A stretch of DNA of 64,000 nt from AG-12 sp027319585 (lineage in GTDB: Bacteria > Chloroflexota > Dormibacteria > Aeolococcales > Bog-877). A program made the translations under genes and the position numbers. The stretch lies in contig DAHVMY010000001.1 of the NCBI GenBank assembly GCA_027319585.1, positions 62,001 to 126,000 on the forward strand, given 5' to 3'. Position 1 is the first letter of the stretch; every line of letters begins with the position of its first letter. The notes under the pieces were generated by a model. The model did not search any database and was not told the origin of the DNA. It was given only the letters and a program-made list of their open reading frames with translations. Shown piece by piece: positions 16,782 through 26,262 of this stretch.

Positions 16782-16836
16782 CCGAAGTGCGTTGAGCTCG
16801 TATCCGGGCGGCGTCGGCAGCCAGCGGTGGCTGCCC

Positions 16837-16842
16837 TAGACT
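16837..16842 (+). promoter_or_regulatory. -10-like box for the GT-C-like gene
   Basis: TAGACT stands twelve bases before the ATG at 16855; a transcript from here would have a leader of about six bases. Confidence 0.35.
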
Positions 16843-16854
16843 GACCAACGAGCC

Positions 16855-18414
16855 ATGCAGGAGACCACCGCCCCAGCATCCCCTCGTCCGGCGTGGCGGT
16901 GGGACCCTCCCACCATCTTCTTCGTGGCGGTGCTGATCCTGGGGTTGGCCGCGTTCACCACGCCGGAGTTCGACCCTGACTTCTGGTGGACGGCGCGGAT
17001 CGGGCTCGAGATCCTGGCGCGGGGTTCGGTGCCCCTCCACAACTACTTCACCTTCACCGCCACGACCCATCCCTTCATCAGCCAGGAGTGGGGATCCGAG
17101 GTGATCGACGCCTGGCTCTACACGCATCTGGGAATGACCGCGGTGATCATGACCTTCGCCATCGCCACCTGGGTCGGCTTCTTCCTGGGGGTGATCCGGG
17201 TGGAGCGAGTAGGACAGTCCCGGTGGGTTCTCGCCGTGGGAGCGGCCCTGGTGCTGATCAGCGGCCTGCAGATCTGGGGCCCCAGCCCGCAGATGTTCTC
17301 CTTCGGGCTCCTGGGCATCCTGTTGACCCTGCTGGACGGCTACCGCCGGCTGCCTCGCCGCTGGCTGCTCGCGCTGCTGGTCCCGCTGTTCGTGGTCTGG
17401 GGCAATCTCCACGGGGGCTTCCTGATCGGGCTCGGGGTGGTGGCGGCCTTCGGGGTGGGGGAGTGGGTGGAGACCTACCTCCGCCGCCCGGGGGCGATCG
17501 GATATCCGGCGCTGCGGCAGCTGCTGCTGGCGTGGGTGGTGGCGGTTCTGGCCCCCATGTTCAATCCCAACGGGACCGGGGTCTACGTCTATCCCGCCAA
17601 GCTGCTGCTGAGCCACGTCGCCCAGGCGAGCCTCAACGAATGGCAGCCGCCCGACTTCCATTCTCCCGCCGAGATCCCCACCCTGTTCCTGCTCGTGACC
17701 GCGGTGCTGGCCGCGCCATGGGCCCGCCGGGTCCGGGCTTCGGACCTCTTGCTAGCGGGTGCAGGGATGGTGCTGATGCTGTACGCGGTCCGCGACATTC
17801 CGATCTTCGCCGTGCTGGTGCTGCCGCTGTGGTCGGACGGAGTCCATGGCTTCTTCAATGAGCTGGCAACGGCGCGCCGGCTGAGGCCGGTGCGCCGGCG
17901 CCCGGCCCCGGCCTGGTTCGTGGCCGCGGTCCTCATCATCGTGTCCCTGGCGGCGGGCGCCCGCATGGTCGACCAGCTGCACAGCCCCAAGAACGAGCTC
18001 ATGGGGTCGGCGTACCCGGTCGCGGTGGGGCGCGTCATCTGCGACGGCCCGCCCGCCCGGGTCTTCGCGCCTTACGGCAGCTCCGGGTGGCTGCTCTACC
18101 GGATCGACCACCGGGTGGCGGCCGGGCGTCACTGTGCTCCGGACCGGGTTTTCATCTTCGGCGAGGTCGTGCTCATGGGCCGCCAGATCCTATCTCAATA
18201 TCTGACCGCCGTCTCCGGAGGGGCCGGGAGCCTGGCGGTCCTGAGGCAGCATCGGGTGAACCTGGTCTGGCAGCCGCGGGGAGCACCGCTCAGCACACTC
18301 CTGCTGAGGACCAGGGGCTGGCGCTGCGTCTTCGCCACCTCCAGCAACATGCTGCTCGCAACCACGGCCAGCGCCCCCGCCTGGCACTCGTCACGGGCAG
18401 GGTGCCCCGGCTGA
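16855..18414 (+). CDS. polytopic membrane protein of GT-C type, function unknown
   Basis: A 519-residue protein with about ten hydrophobic helices. The first outer loop holds EFDPDFWWTARIG, NYFTFTATTHPFISQEWGSE and so on, a tryptophan- and acid-rich loop after TM1 seen in a widespread uncharacterised group of GT-C-like proteins. The last 130 residues form a soluble domain. No catalytic assignment is possible. It is a single gene, convergent with the glutamate dehydrogenase gene 43 bases downstream. Confidence 0.65.
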   Translation: MQETTAPASPRPAWRWDPPTIFFVAVLILGLAAFTTPEFDPDFWWTARIGLEILARGSVPLHNYFTFTATTHPFISQEWGSEVIDAWLYTHLGMTAVIMTFAIATWVGFFLGVIRVERVGQSRWVLAVGAALVLISGLQIWGPSPQMFSFGLLGILLTLLDGYRRLPRRWLLALLVPLFVVWGNLHGGFLIGLGVVAAFGVGEWVETYLRRPGAIGYPALRQLLLAWVVAVLAPMFNPNGTGVYVYPAKLLLSHVAQASLNEWQPPDFHSPAEIPTLFLLVTAVLAAPWARRVRASDLLLAGAGMVLMLYAVRDIPIFAVLVLPLWSDGVHGFFNELATARRLRPVRRRPAPAWFVAAVLIIVSLAAGARMVDQLHSPKNELMGSAYPVAVGRVICDGPPARVFAPYGSSGWLLYRIDHRVAAGRHCAPDRVFIFGEVVLMGRQILSQYLTAVSGGAGSLAVLRQHRVNLVWQPRGAPLSTLLLRTRGWRCVFATSSNMLLATTASAPAWHSSRAGCPG

Positions 18415-18457
18415 CGGCCGCCCGCTCCGTGAAGGGCAGGCGACCGTCGCGCCGGGC

Positions 18458-19744
18458 CTACGGGTAGATGCCCCGGATCGCGGTGGCGTCGGCCACCCGC
18501 TTCACCGCCAGGCAATACGCCCCCATGCGCAGGGTGGTGTTGTGCTCCTGGGCCAGCTCGTCAACCTGCTGGTAGGCGCGCTCCATGATCTTGGTGAGCC
18601 TGGCGTTGATCTCCTGCTCCTCCCAGAAGAAGGACTGGAGGTCCTGCACCCACTCGAAGTAGGAAACCGTGACGCCGCCGGCGTTGGCGAGAATGTCGGG
18701 CACCACCACCACGCCCCGCTGATGAAAGACGTCGTCCGCCTCCGGGGTGGTCGGGCCGTTGGCGGCTTCCACCACCAGCCGAGCCTGGATCCTTCCGGCG
18801 TTGTCCAAGCTGAACTGGTTCTCCAGAGCCGCCGGCACCAGGATCGTGACCGGCAGCTCCAGCAGGGCGGCGTTGGTGATCTCCTGCTTGGCCCCCGGGA
18901 ACCCCCCCACGCGCCCCTGCTTGGCCTGGTGCTGCAGCAGGGCGGCCACATCCAGGCCATCGGGGTTGTAGATCCCGCCGAAGACGTCGGAGACCGCCAC
19001 CACCTTGAAACCCTCGGCGTCGAGCAGTTGCGCGCTGACGCTGCCGACGTTGCCGAACCCCTGAATGGCGACGGTGCACTCCTTGGGGTCCAAGCCCAGC
19101 CGGCGACAGGCCTCCAGAGTCACCACCATGACCCCGCGCCCGGTGGCCGCGGGCCGGCCCTCGGAGCCGCCGATGGACAGTGGCTTGCCCGTCACCGTGG
19201 CGGGCACGGAGTACCCCTTCTCCATCGAGATCGTGTCCATGATCCAGGCCATGGTCTGCTGGTTGGTGTTGACGTCGGGAGCGGGGATGTCGCTCTCCGG
19301 CCCGATGAGCAGCGAGATTTCGCTGGCGAATCTGCGGGTCAGATTCTCCAGCTCCTGCTGACTCAGTTCGCCGGGGTCGCAGATCACCCCGCCCTTGGCG
19401 CCTCCGTAGGGCAGGTTGGTAACCGCGCACTTCCAGGTCATCCACATGGAGAGCGCCTTCACCTCATCCAGGCTCACCTGCGGGTGATAGCGGATCCCCC
19501 CCTTGGCGGGTCCGCGGGTGAGGTTGTGCTGCACCCGGTATCCGGTGAAGACGCGGATGCTGCCGTCATCCATCCGGACCGGAAAGTTGACGGTGAACTC
19601 GCGGCGTACCTCCCGAAGGACGGCGCGCATTCCCGCGTCGAGCTCGAGGATGGAGGCCGCCTGGTCGAACTGCCTCTGGGCGGTGATATAGGGATTGGCT
19701 GGCGCCGCCGTGGCTGCCGGGGTTGTCATGACGCTGTTGGCCAT
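18458..19744 (-). CDS. gdhA: Glu/Leu/Phe/Val-family dehydrogenase, probably NAD(P)-glutamate dehydrogenase
   Basis: A 428-residue enzyme linking glutamate, 2-oxoglutarate and ammonia. ATG 19744 is chosen because GGAGG lies ten bases upstream on the minus strand; a longer frame starting at 19843 has none. PAKGGIRYHP and the catalytic lysine in LPYGGAKGGV (Lys117) are present, followed by PAPDVNTN, GRGVMV and a Rossmann loop GFGNVG near residue 227. The length fits the hexameric class I enzymes. Cofactor choice is not certain from sequence. It is divergent from the MurG-like gene. Confidence 0.92.
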   Translation of the reverse strand: MANSVMTTPAATAAPANPYITAQRQFDQAASILELDAGMRAVLREVRREFTVNFPVRMDDGSIRVFTGYRVQHNLTRGPAKGGIRYHPQVSLDEVKALSMWMTWKCAVTNLPYGGAKGGVICDPGELSQQELENLTRRFASEISLLIGPESDIPAPDVNTNQQTMAWIMDTISMEKGYSVPATVTGKPLSIGGSEGRPAATGRGVMVVTLEACRRLGLDPKECTVAIQGFGNVGSVSAQLLDAEGFKVVAVSDVFGGIYNPDGLDVAALLQHQAKQGRVGGFPGAKQEITNAALLELPVTILVPAALENQFSLDNAGRIQARLVVEAANGPTTPEADDVFHQRGVVVVPDILANAGGVTVSYFEWVQDLQSFFWEEQEINARLTKIMERAYQQVDELAQEHNTTLRMGAYCLAVKRVADATAIRGIYP

Positions 19745-19910
19745 CGACCTGCGCCCTCCAGATTGGCGAATGGTGGATCCGTCCGGTGGGCGGATTGCCT
19801 CAAGCGTAGACCGCTCGGGCAGCCACGTGTCAAGTTCGCCCATTCGCCGTGGCTGGTGCGGGCTCCTCTTGTGGGGGCGGGGATCGGCTCAACCCTGGCA
19901 CCATCTCCTG

Positions 19911-21083
19911 GTGGCGCGATTGAAGCCGGCCGGGCGGCTGGCCAAAGAGCCTTCGGGGTGGGCGGGGGCGCACCCGCCGCGATCCCGAAACGGCTGCGAG
20001 TCGCGGCCTCCCGCTCTGCTGGAGGCTCTGGTCCAGGGACCGACGTGGATTTTGGCGCGCGCCGAGCCCGGCCTCGGTAGGCTGACCGAGGCGATCTCGT
20101 TCGCCCAGGTGCTGGCGCGCTCGGGTGCCGACCGGCCGGCACTGGTCTACACGAGCCCCGCCGCGCTGCCCCTGGCGGAGCGCTGGCTGCACCAGCGGGT
20201 TCGCCCCCTGACCCTGGGTGCAGGGCGGGACCCGCAGCAGACCTTGATCGACTCCACCTCCGTGCAGCAGCTGTTGCTCGCGGTCAGGAGGGGTCGGCCC
20301 AGCGCTCTGGTCGTGGATGGGTATCCCCTGCTGCTGCCGCTGCTGCGGTCGGTGGCATCGGCCAAAGTTGTCGCCATGGCCAACCTCCATGACCTGCGCA
20401 GTCCGGCGCACAGCCCGGGGGCGCGCCTGCTGCAGGAGACCCTCCACGCCAACTCGGATCTCATCGTGGTCAGCGAGCTCCGGCGGAGCTGGCGGCGGGG
20501 TCGCCTGGGCAAAGTGCCCATGCTGCGCATCCCCAGCCTGATCCGGGAGGATGTCGCCGGCCGACGGCCGGGGCCCGGCGGTGCCGGGCGGGGGGTGGTC
20601 GCGGTGCTGGGCGGCGGGAGCCGCGGGGATCAGCGGTTGGAAGCCTCCAACGCAGCCATCCTGCAAGCTCTCGAAGTGGCGGTGGAGCGCGGTGACCTGC
20701 CCTCGTGCCTGGTTTTCACCGGCGGCGACGACCAACTCATGGGACGCTTCCCCAGGCTCGGGTTCGCGGGGGATCCTGCGGAATGCCTGCCGACACTGGC
20801 CGGCGCGGAGCTGGTGATCACCAGGGCGGGCCGGAGCACCCTGGCTGAGGTGCTGGCGGCAGGGCGGCGGGCGGTCGCGGTGATCCCTGAATCGGACACC
20901 CTCCGTGGCGCCGAGCAGGCTGCCAACGCCGCCAACGCAGCCAGGGTGTCGCCGGCGGTTGTCCCGCTCCCTCTGGCCGAGCTCGACCGACTCCCGGGGG
21001 CATGCGCTGCAGCACTGGCTGCCACCCCTGCCCGGTGGCACCCCGGCAACCGGGTCCTGCTCAGGGCTCTCAGCACGATCTGA
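19911..21083 (+). CDS. GT-B glycosyltransferase-like protein (MurG/GT28-like C-domain)
   Basis: About 390 residues. The start is uncertain: GTG 19911 is the first candidate after the divergent gdhA promoter region, and an in-frame TTG at 20051 would begin just before the conserved ARAEPGLGRL segment. The C-terminal half has AVLGGGSRG, LVFTGGDDQ and ELVITRAGRSTLAEVLAAG, the donor-binding pattern of MurG and UDP-sugar transferases of family 28. The N-half is short and not like MurG. The acceptor is unknown, and I would not call it MurG. No ribosome site is obvious. Confidence 0.65.
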   Translation: MARLKPAGRLAKEPSGWAGAHPPRSRNGCESRPPALLEALVQGPTWILARAEPGLGRLTEAISFAQVLARSGADRPALVYTSPAALPLAERWLHQRVRPLTLGAGRDPQQTLIDSTSVQQLLLAVRRGRPSALVVDGYPLLLPLLRSVASAKVVAMANLHDLRSPAHSPGARLLQETLHANSDLIVVSELRRSWRRGRLGKVPMLRIPSLIREDVAGRRPGPGGAGRGVVAVLGGGSRGDQRLEASNAAILQALEVAVERGDLPSCLVFTGGDDQLMGRFPRLGFAGDPAECLPTLAGAELVITRAGRSTLAEVLAAGRRAVAVIPESDTLRGAEQAANAANAARVSPAVVPLPLAELDRLPGACAAALAATPARWHPGNRVLLRALSTI

Positions 21084-21147
21084 GGCAATGACGAGCCGCC
21101 GGCGACGGATTCGGCGCCCCGTCGCTCGGGGGCGGCGCGGCTTCCGT

Positions 21148-21153
21148 GATAAT
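21148..21153 (+). promoter_or_regulatory. -10 box of the rhodanese gene, leaderless spacing
   Basis: GATAAT is followed by six bases and the ATG at 21160; the A of ATG is the expected transcript start. No ribosome-binding site is present. Confidence 0.55.
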
Positions 21154-21159
21154 CCCCTC

Positions 21160-21504
21160 ATGACGCCGGTGCTGCCGTTGGAGGTGGAGGAGGAGACGGC
21201 TCGCCACTGGTCGAAGGACGGCGCCGTCTGGCTGGACGTGAGGGAGCGCTCAGAGTTCGAGGAGAAGCACATCCCCGGAGCTTTGTGGATTCCCATCGGC
21301 GAACTGGCCAGCCGCTGGCGCGAACTCCCGGTTGCGGGCCCCGTTGTGGTCTACTGCTCCGCCGGATCGCGGAGCTTTCGCGCGGCCAAGTTCCTGCGCG
21401 AGCACGGCCTGCCTGCGGCGGCGCTGGTTGGCGGGATCAATGAGTGGGTCGCCAAGGGCGGTTCGGTTGATGCTGCGGCTCTGGTTCCCCAACCGGCGAA
21501 CTGA
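21160..21504 (+). CDS. rhodanese-domain protein
   Basis: A 114-residue single-domain rhodanese. The signatures are WLDVRERSEFEEKHIPGA near the N-terminus and the active loop YCSAGSRS with Cys66 that carries the persulfide. Start ATG 21160 is chosen for its position six bases after a -10-like box; an upstream ATG at 21088 would add a basic, unconserved stretch. Such proteins supply sulfane sulfur to acceptors or detoxify sulfide. It could be a donor for the DsrEFH-type module at 273-1220, but it is far from it, so this is only a guess. Confidence 0.85.
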   Translation: MTPVLPLEVEEETARHWSKDGAVWLDVRERSEFEEKHIPGALWIPIGELASRWRELPVAGPVVVYCSAGSRSFRAAKFLREHGLPAAALVGGINEWVAKGGSVDAAALVPQPAN

Positions 21505-21578
21505 ACTCGGTCACTTCGCTCCTCCAGCGTGAGAGCATGGGAGGCGAAGACAGTCAAGTAAGAGTCGAGGAGCACTGG

Positions 21579-23618
21579 ATGACCCAATCGGTTGAGGTGC
21601 TGCCCAAAGCCGGCAGCGAGCTGGACAATCTCTGCATCAACACCATCCGCTGCCTGGCGATCGATGGGGTGCAGAAGGCCAACTCCGGGCACCCGGGGCT
21701 GCCCATGGGCGCGGCCCCGATGGCATACGTCCTCTGGACCAAGTTCCTCCGCCATGACCCTCACGATCCGGCCTGGCCCGATCGCGACCGATTCGTGCTC
21801 TCCGCGGGCCATGGCTCGATGCTGCTGTACGCGCTCCTTCACCTGACCGGTTATGCGGTATCGATCGAAGATCTGCAGCACTTTCGCACCTGGGGGTCGA
21901 TCACCCCCGGTCACCCGGAGCGCGGGCTGACCCCGGGGGTCGAGGTCACCACCGGGCCCTTGGGGCAGGGATTCGGCAACGCCGTCGGGATGGCGATTGC
22001 GGAGCGGGCGCTGGCCCATCACTACAACCGCCCCGGCCACGAGATCGTCGATCACCGCACGTTTGTGTTGTGTGGCGACGGGGACCTGATGGAGGGCATC
22101 TCATCCGAGGCGGCGTCTTTGGCCGGTCATCTTGGCCTGGGCAAGTTGATCTGCCTGTATGACGACAACCACGTCTCCCTGGACGGCCCCACCTCAATGT
22201 CCTTCACCGAGGATGTCCTGAAGCGGTTCGAAGCCTATGGGTGGCAGGTCCAACGGGTCGAGGATGGGAGCCTCGATCTGCCGGGTATCGAGGCGGCGAT
22301 CGCCGCGGCCGTGGCCGACGAGACCCGCCCCTCGATGATCGCCGTGCGTACCCATATCGGGTACGGTTCCCCCCACAAGCAGGACACCAACGCCGCGCAC
22401 GGCTCGCCGCTCGGTGTGGAGGAGGTGGCGGCCACCAAGCGCGCCTACGGCTGGGATCCGGATCGTTTCTTCTACGTCCCGCCGGAGGCCGCCGAGCACT
22501 TCCGGCAGGCGGTTGACCAGGGCGCCAGCCGCAGCTCGGCCTGGCGTCGGCAGCTCTCCGCCTGGGCCGCGGCCAACCCGGAGCTGGCCGAGGAGTGGCA
22601 CCTGGCCCAGTCGGGGGAGCTGCCCACGGGCTGGCGGGACGCCCTGCCCCGCTGGCGAGCCGGGGACAAGCCGCTCGCGACCCGCGCCGCCGGGGGCCGG
22701 GTCCTGAACGCTCTGGCGGAGCGGATCCCCTGGATCCTGGGCGGCGACGCCGACCTCTCGGAATCCACCAAGACCGGAATCGAGGGCGGTGGGGACTTCG
22801 ATGGTCAGACCGGGGAGGGCCGCAACCTTCACTTCGGGGTGCGAGAGCATGCCATGGGCGCGGCCTGCAACGGCATGGCCGCGCACGGGGGTCTGCGCCC
22901 CTATAGCGCCACCTTCTTCACCTTCTCCGACTACCAGCGCCCGTCGGTCCGGCTGTCGGCGCTTTCCCACCTGCCGGTGGTTTGGGTATACACCCACGAC
23001 AGTGTCGGCCTGGGCGAGGATGGGCCCACCCATCAGCCGGTGGAGCAGCTGGCCTCACTCCGGGTGATGCCGAACCTGGTGGTGCTGCGACCCGGTGATG
23101 CCAACGAGTCCAGCTGGGCCTGGGCGGTGGCCCTGGAGCGCAACCAGGCGCCGACCGCGCTGGTCCTGTCGCGCCAGAACCTGCCCGTCCTCGAGGGGAC
23201 CGACCTGCTGGCCGAACAGGGGGTCTTCCACGGCGGCTACGTGCTTCAGGAGGCCGAGGGTGGCGAGCCCCAGGTGATCCTGATCGGGACCGGCTCCGAA
23301 CTCAGCCTCTGCGCCGAGGCGCGCGGAACCCTGCAACGAGAGGGGATCCCCACCCGCTTGGTCAGCATGCCATCACTGGAGCTGTTCCGGCAGCAGCCGT
23401 CAGCCTACCGGGAAGAGGTGATGCCGCCTACCGTCACGGCCAGGGTGGCGGTCGAGGCCGGGGTGACCGAGCCGTGGCGGGCGCTGGTGGGGGAGCGCGG
23501 TGCGGTGGTGGGGGTCGACCGCTTCGGCGCTTCGGCCCCCTATCAGGACATCTACCAACATCTCGGGCTCACCGTGGACGCGATTGTGGCCGCGGCCCGG
23601 GGGACGCTTCCCGGATGA
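21579..23618 (+). CDS. tkt: transketolase
   Basis: A 679-residue thiamine-diphosphate enzyme of the pentose phosphate and Calvin cycles. It starts at ATG 21579 after GAGGAG. The N-terminal domain has KANSGHPGLPMGAAPM and the ThDP motif CGDGDLMEGISSEAASLAG; the middle domain has GVREHAMGA with the Glu that activates ThDP, and THDSVGLGEDGPTHQPVEQ; the C-terminal domain ends near PYQDIYQHLGLT. Full length for the family. It heads a cluster with 6-phosphogluconolactonase and ribulose-phosphate epimerase genes. Confidence 0.95.
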   Translation: MTQSVEVLPKAGSELDNLCINTIRCLAIDGVQKANSGHPGLPMGAAPMAYVLWTKFLRHDPHDPAWPDRDRFVLSAGHGSMLLYALLHLTGYAVSIEDLQHFRTWGSITPGHPERGLTPGVEVTTGPLGQGFGNAVGMAIAERALAHHYNRPGHEIVDHRTFVLCGDGDLMEGISSEAASLAGHLGLGKLICLYDDNHVSLDGPTSMSFTEDVLKRFEAYGWQVQRVEDGSLDLPGIEAAIAAAVADETRPSMIAVRTHIGYGSPHKQDTNAAHGSPLGVEEVAATKRAYGWDPDRFFYVPPEAAEHFRQAVDQGASRSSAWRRQLSAWAAANPELAEEWHLAQSGELPTGWRDALPRWRAGDKPLATRAAGGRVLNALAERIPWILGGDADLSESTKTGIEGGGDFDGQTGEGRNLHFGVREHAMGAACNGMAAHGGLRPYSATFFTFSDYQRPSVRLSALSHLPVVWVYTHDSVGLGEDGPTHQPVEQLASLRVMPNLVVLRPGDANESSWAWAVALERNQAPTALVLSRQNLPVLEGTDLLAEQGVFHGGYVLQEAEGGEPQVILIGTGSELSLCAEARGTLQREGIPTRLVSMPSLELFRQQPSAYREEVMPPTVTARVAVEAGVTEPWRALVGERGAVVGVDRFGASAPYQDIYQHLGLTVDAIVAAARGTLPG

Positions 23619-23715
23619 TCCGCTGCCGGGCCGAGCGGCGAGCGGTCAGGCCGGTGCGCCATGCACCTCGCGGGAGCTGCTACTCGCCTCAGGGCTCCGG
23701 GGGCAGGGTTTGGTG

Positions 23716-24468
23716 ATGGGATCTGCGTTCCACGACCCAAAGGTCAGGGCTCTGGCCGGACCAGGGGAGCTGGCCGAGTTCGCCGCACGCACCATGGCGG
23801 CGGAGATCCAGCAGGCGGTGGCTGGGCGTGGGGAGGCGGTGGTGGCGCTGCCCGGCGGGACGACCCCTCGCGCAGCCTACGAGATTCTGGCTGGCCTGCC
23901 TGGGGTGGACTGGGCGCGGGTGGTGCTGGTACCCGGAGACGAGCGGATGGTCCCGGTCTCCGACCCCGACTCCAACGAGGGCATGATCCGGGGCGCCCTG
24001 ATTTCCCGCATCTCGGGGCCGACTCCGATGCTGCTGGGATGGGAGGTGGAGGAGGGGATGGGGCCGGAGACCGTGGTGGCGCAATTCGAGGCCCGGCTGC
24101 TGGGGGTCGTTCCCGTGGTGGATGGCCGGCTTCAGATCGACTGGGTGGGGCTGGGCATGGGCCCCGATGGCCACACCGCCTCGCTCTTCCCGGGCCGTGA
24201 ATACCCCGACGATGCGGTGGCCTTGGCGACCACCCACCCCTCCGGGCAGCGCCGCCTCAGCTTGGGGCCGGGCGTGCTGCGCTCCGGAGCTCGGGTGCGG
24301 TTTCTGCTGGAAGGGGAAGCCAAGGCGGCCACCCTGGCCCGGGTCCTGGAGGGTGGGTACGACCCCGTCGCGTTGCCGGCCCAGCTGGTGGCCCGCCGGG
24401 CGCCGCACTGTGAGGTCTGGTGTGACCGGGCGGCCGCCAGCCAGCTGATCAGAGCCAATGCCGGCTGA
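23716..24468 (+). CDS. pgl: 6-phosphogluconolactonase
   Basis: A 250-residue DevB/SOL-type enzyme hydrolysing 6-phosphogluconolactone to 6-phosphogluconate. Signatures are ALPGGTTPRAAYE (phosphate loop), LVPGDERMVP with SNEGMIR, and GLGMGPDGHTASLFPG. ATG 23716 (or GTG 23713) is taken as start. It follows transketolase by 97 bases and overlaps the next gene, rpe, by eleven bases, giving tkt-pgl-rpe, a compact pentose-phosphate cluster. No glucose-6-phosphate dehydrogenase gene is in view. Confidence 0.9.
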   Translation: MGSAFHDPKVRALAGPGELAEFAARTMAAEIQQAVAGRGEAVVALPGGTTPRAAYEILAGLPGVDWARVVLVPGDERMVPVSDPDSNEGMIRGALISRISGPTPMLLGWEVEEGMGPETVVAQFEARLLGVVPVVDGRLQIDWVGLGMGPDGHTASLFPGREYPDDAVALATTHPSGQRRLSLGPGVLRSGARVRFLLEGEAKAATLARVLEGGYDPVALPAQLVARRAPHCEVWCDRAAASQLIRANAG

Positions 24469-25156
24469 GCTCGCGCCCTCCATCCTGGCTGCGGACTTCA
24501 CCAAGCTGGGAGAGGAGGTCGCTGCCTGCGAGCGTGCTGGGGCGGATCGGATCCACATCGACGTGATGGACAACCATTTTGTCCCCAACCTCAGCATGGG
24601 CCCGGAGATCGCCGCCGCGTGTCGGCGCAGCTGCGGGCTGCCGCTGGAGGCGCATCTGATGATCGACGAGCCCGACTCGATCATCCCGGCGTTCGTCGCC
24701 GCGGGGGTCGGCCTGATCACGGTCCACTTCGAGGCCTGTCGCCAGCTCCACCGTACGGTGAGCGCGATCCGTCTCCAGGGAGCGCGCCCCGGGGTCGGCA
24801 TCAATCCCGCAACCCCGGCCTCCTTTCTCCAGCCGATCCTGGGTGAGATCGACCTCGCGTTGGTGATGTCCGTGGACCCCGGATTCGGAGGTCAGGCGTT
24901 CCAAGCGGGGGCGATCGCTAAGCTTGGGGAGTTGCGTAGCATGATCAACGGTCGTGGCTTGGCGTGTGAACTCGAAGTTGACGGTGGAGTCGACGCCAGC
25001 AACGCCGCCGTGTGCCGGGACGCCGGCGCCTCAGTGCTGGTGGCCGGCACCTCGGTGTTTCGCGCCCCCGGCGGGGTGGCGGCGGGAGTCGGCTGTCTGC
25101 TCGCACAGCTGGGTCGTAGCACCGCTTCGGGCGGCGCGCCACCTGCCATTTCCTGA
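24458..25156 (+). CDS. rpe: ribulose-phosphate 3-epimerase
   Basis: A 232-residue TIM barrel converting ribulose-5-phosphate to xylulose-5-phosphate. APSILAADF at the N-terminus, HIDVMDNHFVPN with the metal-binding His and Asp, AHLMI, MSVDPGFGGQ with the catalytic Asp and phosphate grip, and EVDGGV are all present. Canonical sequences read DGHFVPN; this one has DNHFVPN. Start ATG 24458 overlaps pgl by eleven bases. Confidence 0.94.
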   Translation: MPAELAPSILAADFTKLGEEVAACERAGADRIHIDVMDNHFVPNLSMGPEIAAACRRSCGLPLEAHLMIDEPDSIIPAFVAAGVGLITVHFEACRQLHRTVSAIRLQGARPGVGINPATPASFLQPILGEIDLALVMSVDPGFGGQAFQAGAIAKLGELRSMINGRGLACELEVDGGVDASNAAVCRDAGASVLVAGTSVFRAPGGVAAGVGCLLAQLGRSTASGGAPPAIS

Positions 25157-25183
25157 TTCGAGTCCCTGGAGGTTCAATGTCGC

Positions 25184-25861
25184 ATGTCCCGTAGTCCCCT
25201 CACGGTCCCCGAGCACCCCGAGCTCCCGCCCGAAGTGCGTCAAGTGTATGTGGAGGTGGACCGCAAGCTTGGTGTCTTCATCCTGCCCCAGCTGGAGCAG
25301 GCCGGCGCCGGCGATGCGGTCGAGCGGGTGCTGCAGCGGGGAGCCGAGCTCGCCAGCCTGGCCGCGACCGGTGACCACGCCGAACTCGCTGGAAGCTATC
25401 GCGCCCTGCTGGCCGAGGCCCAGCGCGAGTTGCGCGAGGCCCGCACCCACGAGGTTCAGCGCGAGGGAGCAGCCCGGCAGGAGCGGCAGCGCACCGCCCG
25501 AATCGACCAGGCTCTGGCGGTTGCGCGAACCCGCCTTCCCGCGGCGCGGCTGGCGCGGCTGGAGCAACAGCTCGCGGCCCTGGATGGGGACGGCGGCCCG
25601 GAGGAGCGGGTGACCATGGTCGAGGCGGCGGTCCTCGATTGGGAACGGCTGAACCAGACCCGTCAGGCCAGGGAGGCCGAGCGTCTCGCCGACCGGGCAC
25701 ACCTGCCGATCCGCCCGCGGCACACGGAGACCTCGCGGAGCCGACGGGCCCGCCGAGATCAGGCCCGCATCGTCGAACTGGCCAGGAGCTTCGCCCTTGG
25801 TGATGCGGCCGCGGTGGGTGCCGGCAACCAGGCTGGGGAGTTGTCAGCCCCCGATCAGTGA
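25184..25861 (+). CDS. uncharacterised glutamate/arginine-rich protein
   Basis: A 225-residue soluble protein starting at ATG 25184 with GGAGG eleven bases upstream. Residues 90-180 are rich in Arg, Glu, Gln and Ala with heptad-like repeats, suggesting long helices or a coiled coil. No family is recognised. Its last seven bases overlap the end of the convergent minus-strand gene (a shared TCAGTGA). It follows rpe by 27 bases and may be cotranscribed with it. Confidence 0.6.
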   Translation: MSRSPLTVPEHPELPPEVRQVYVEVDRKLGVFILPQLEQAGAGDAVERVLQRGAELASLAATGDHAELAGSYRALLAEAQRELREARTHEVQREGAARQERQRTARIDQALAVARTRLPAARLARLEQQLAALDGDGGPEERVTMVEAAVLDWERLNQTRQAREAERLADRAHLPIRPRHTETSRSRRARRDQARIVELARSFALGDAAAVGAGNQAGELSAPDQ

Positions 25862-26262
25862 CGGGAGGTTTCCATCTCCAGCGCCTCGCCCTCCTCGGCC
25901 TCGATGGTGACCCAGTCAGGCTGGCCCAACAGGCGGCTCACCTCGACCATGATCCGTCCCTGGGCGTCGAAGACGGCGTCCTGCACCCTGTCGATGCTGG
26001 GGCGGCTGGAGGCGACCACGGAGGCGAGATCGGGGTCGACCCGGGCCACCTCGGCGTGGCGCAGTTCCTCGGTGATGGCCGGCGGAACGACCCTTCGCTC
26101 CCGGATCCGAGCGTCCTCGAGGTCTGCCAGCACCCTGTCCAGGTGCTCCAGGTGGGAGCGGTACTTGCGCAGCGTCCTGGTCCGGGCCAGCCCTTCGTGC
26201 TGGCGCCGCAGGATGTCGCGACGGGTGACTCGATACCGATTGTCTCGCTCAGTTGTCATCAT
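25855..26262 (-). CDS. uncharacterised helical protein
   Basis: A 135-residue protein, mostly charged and helix-forming, with a basic first third (RRDILRRQHEGLARTRTLRKYR) and a C-terminal part containing DAQGRIMVEVSRLLGQPDW. No family is recognised. Start ATG 26262 (or 26259) is preceded on the minus strand by a GAGGA-like site ten bases off. Unusually for this window, a near-consensus sigma-70-type promoter lies 160-190 bases upstream, so a long structured leader or a separate RNA precedes it. Confidence 0.6.
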   Translation of the reverse strand: MMTTERDNRYRVTRRDILRRQHEGLARTRTLRKYRSHLEHLDRVLADLEDARIRERRVVPPAITEELRHAEVARVDPDLASVVASSRPSIDRVQDAVFDAQGRIMVEVSRLLGQPDWVTIEAEEGEALEMETSRH

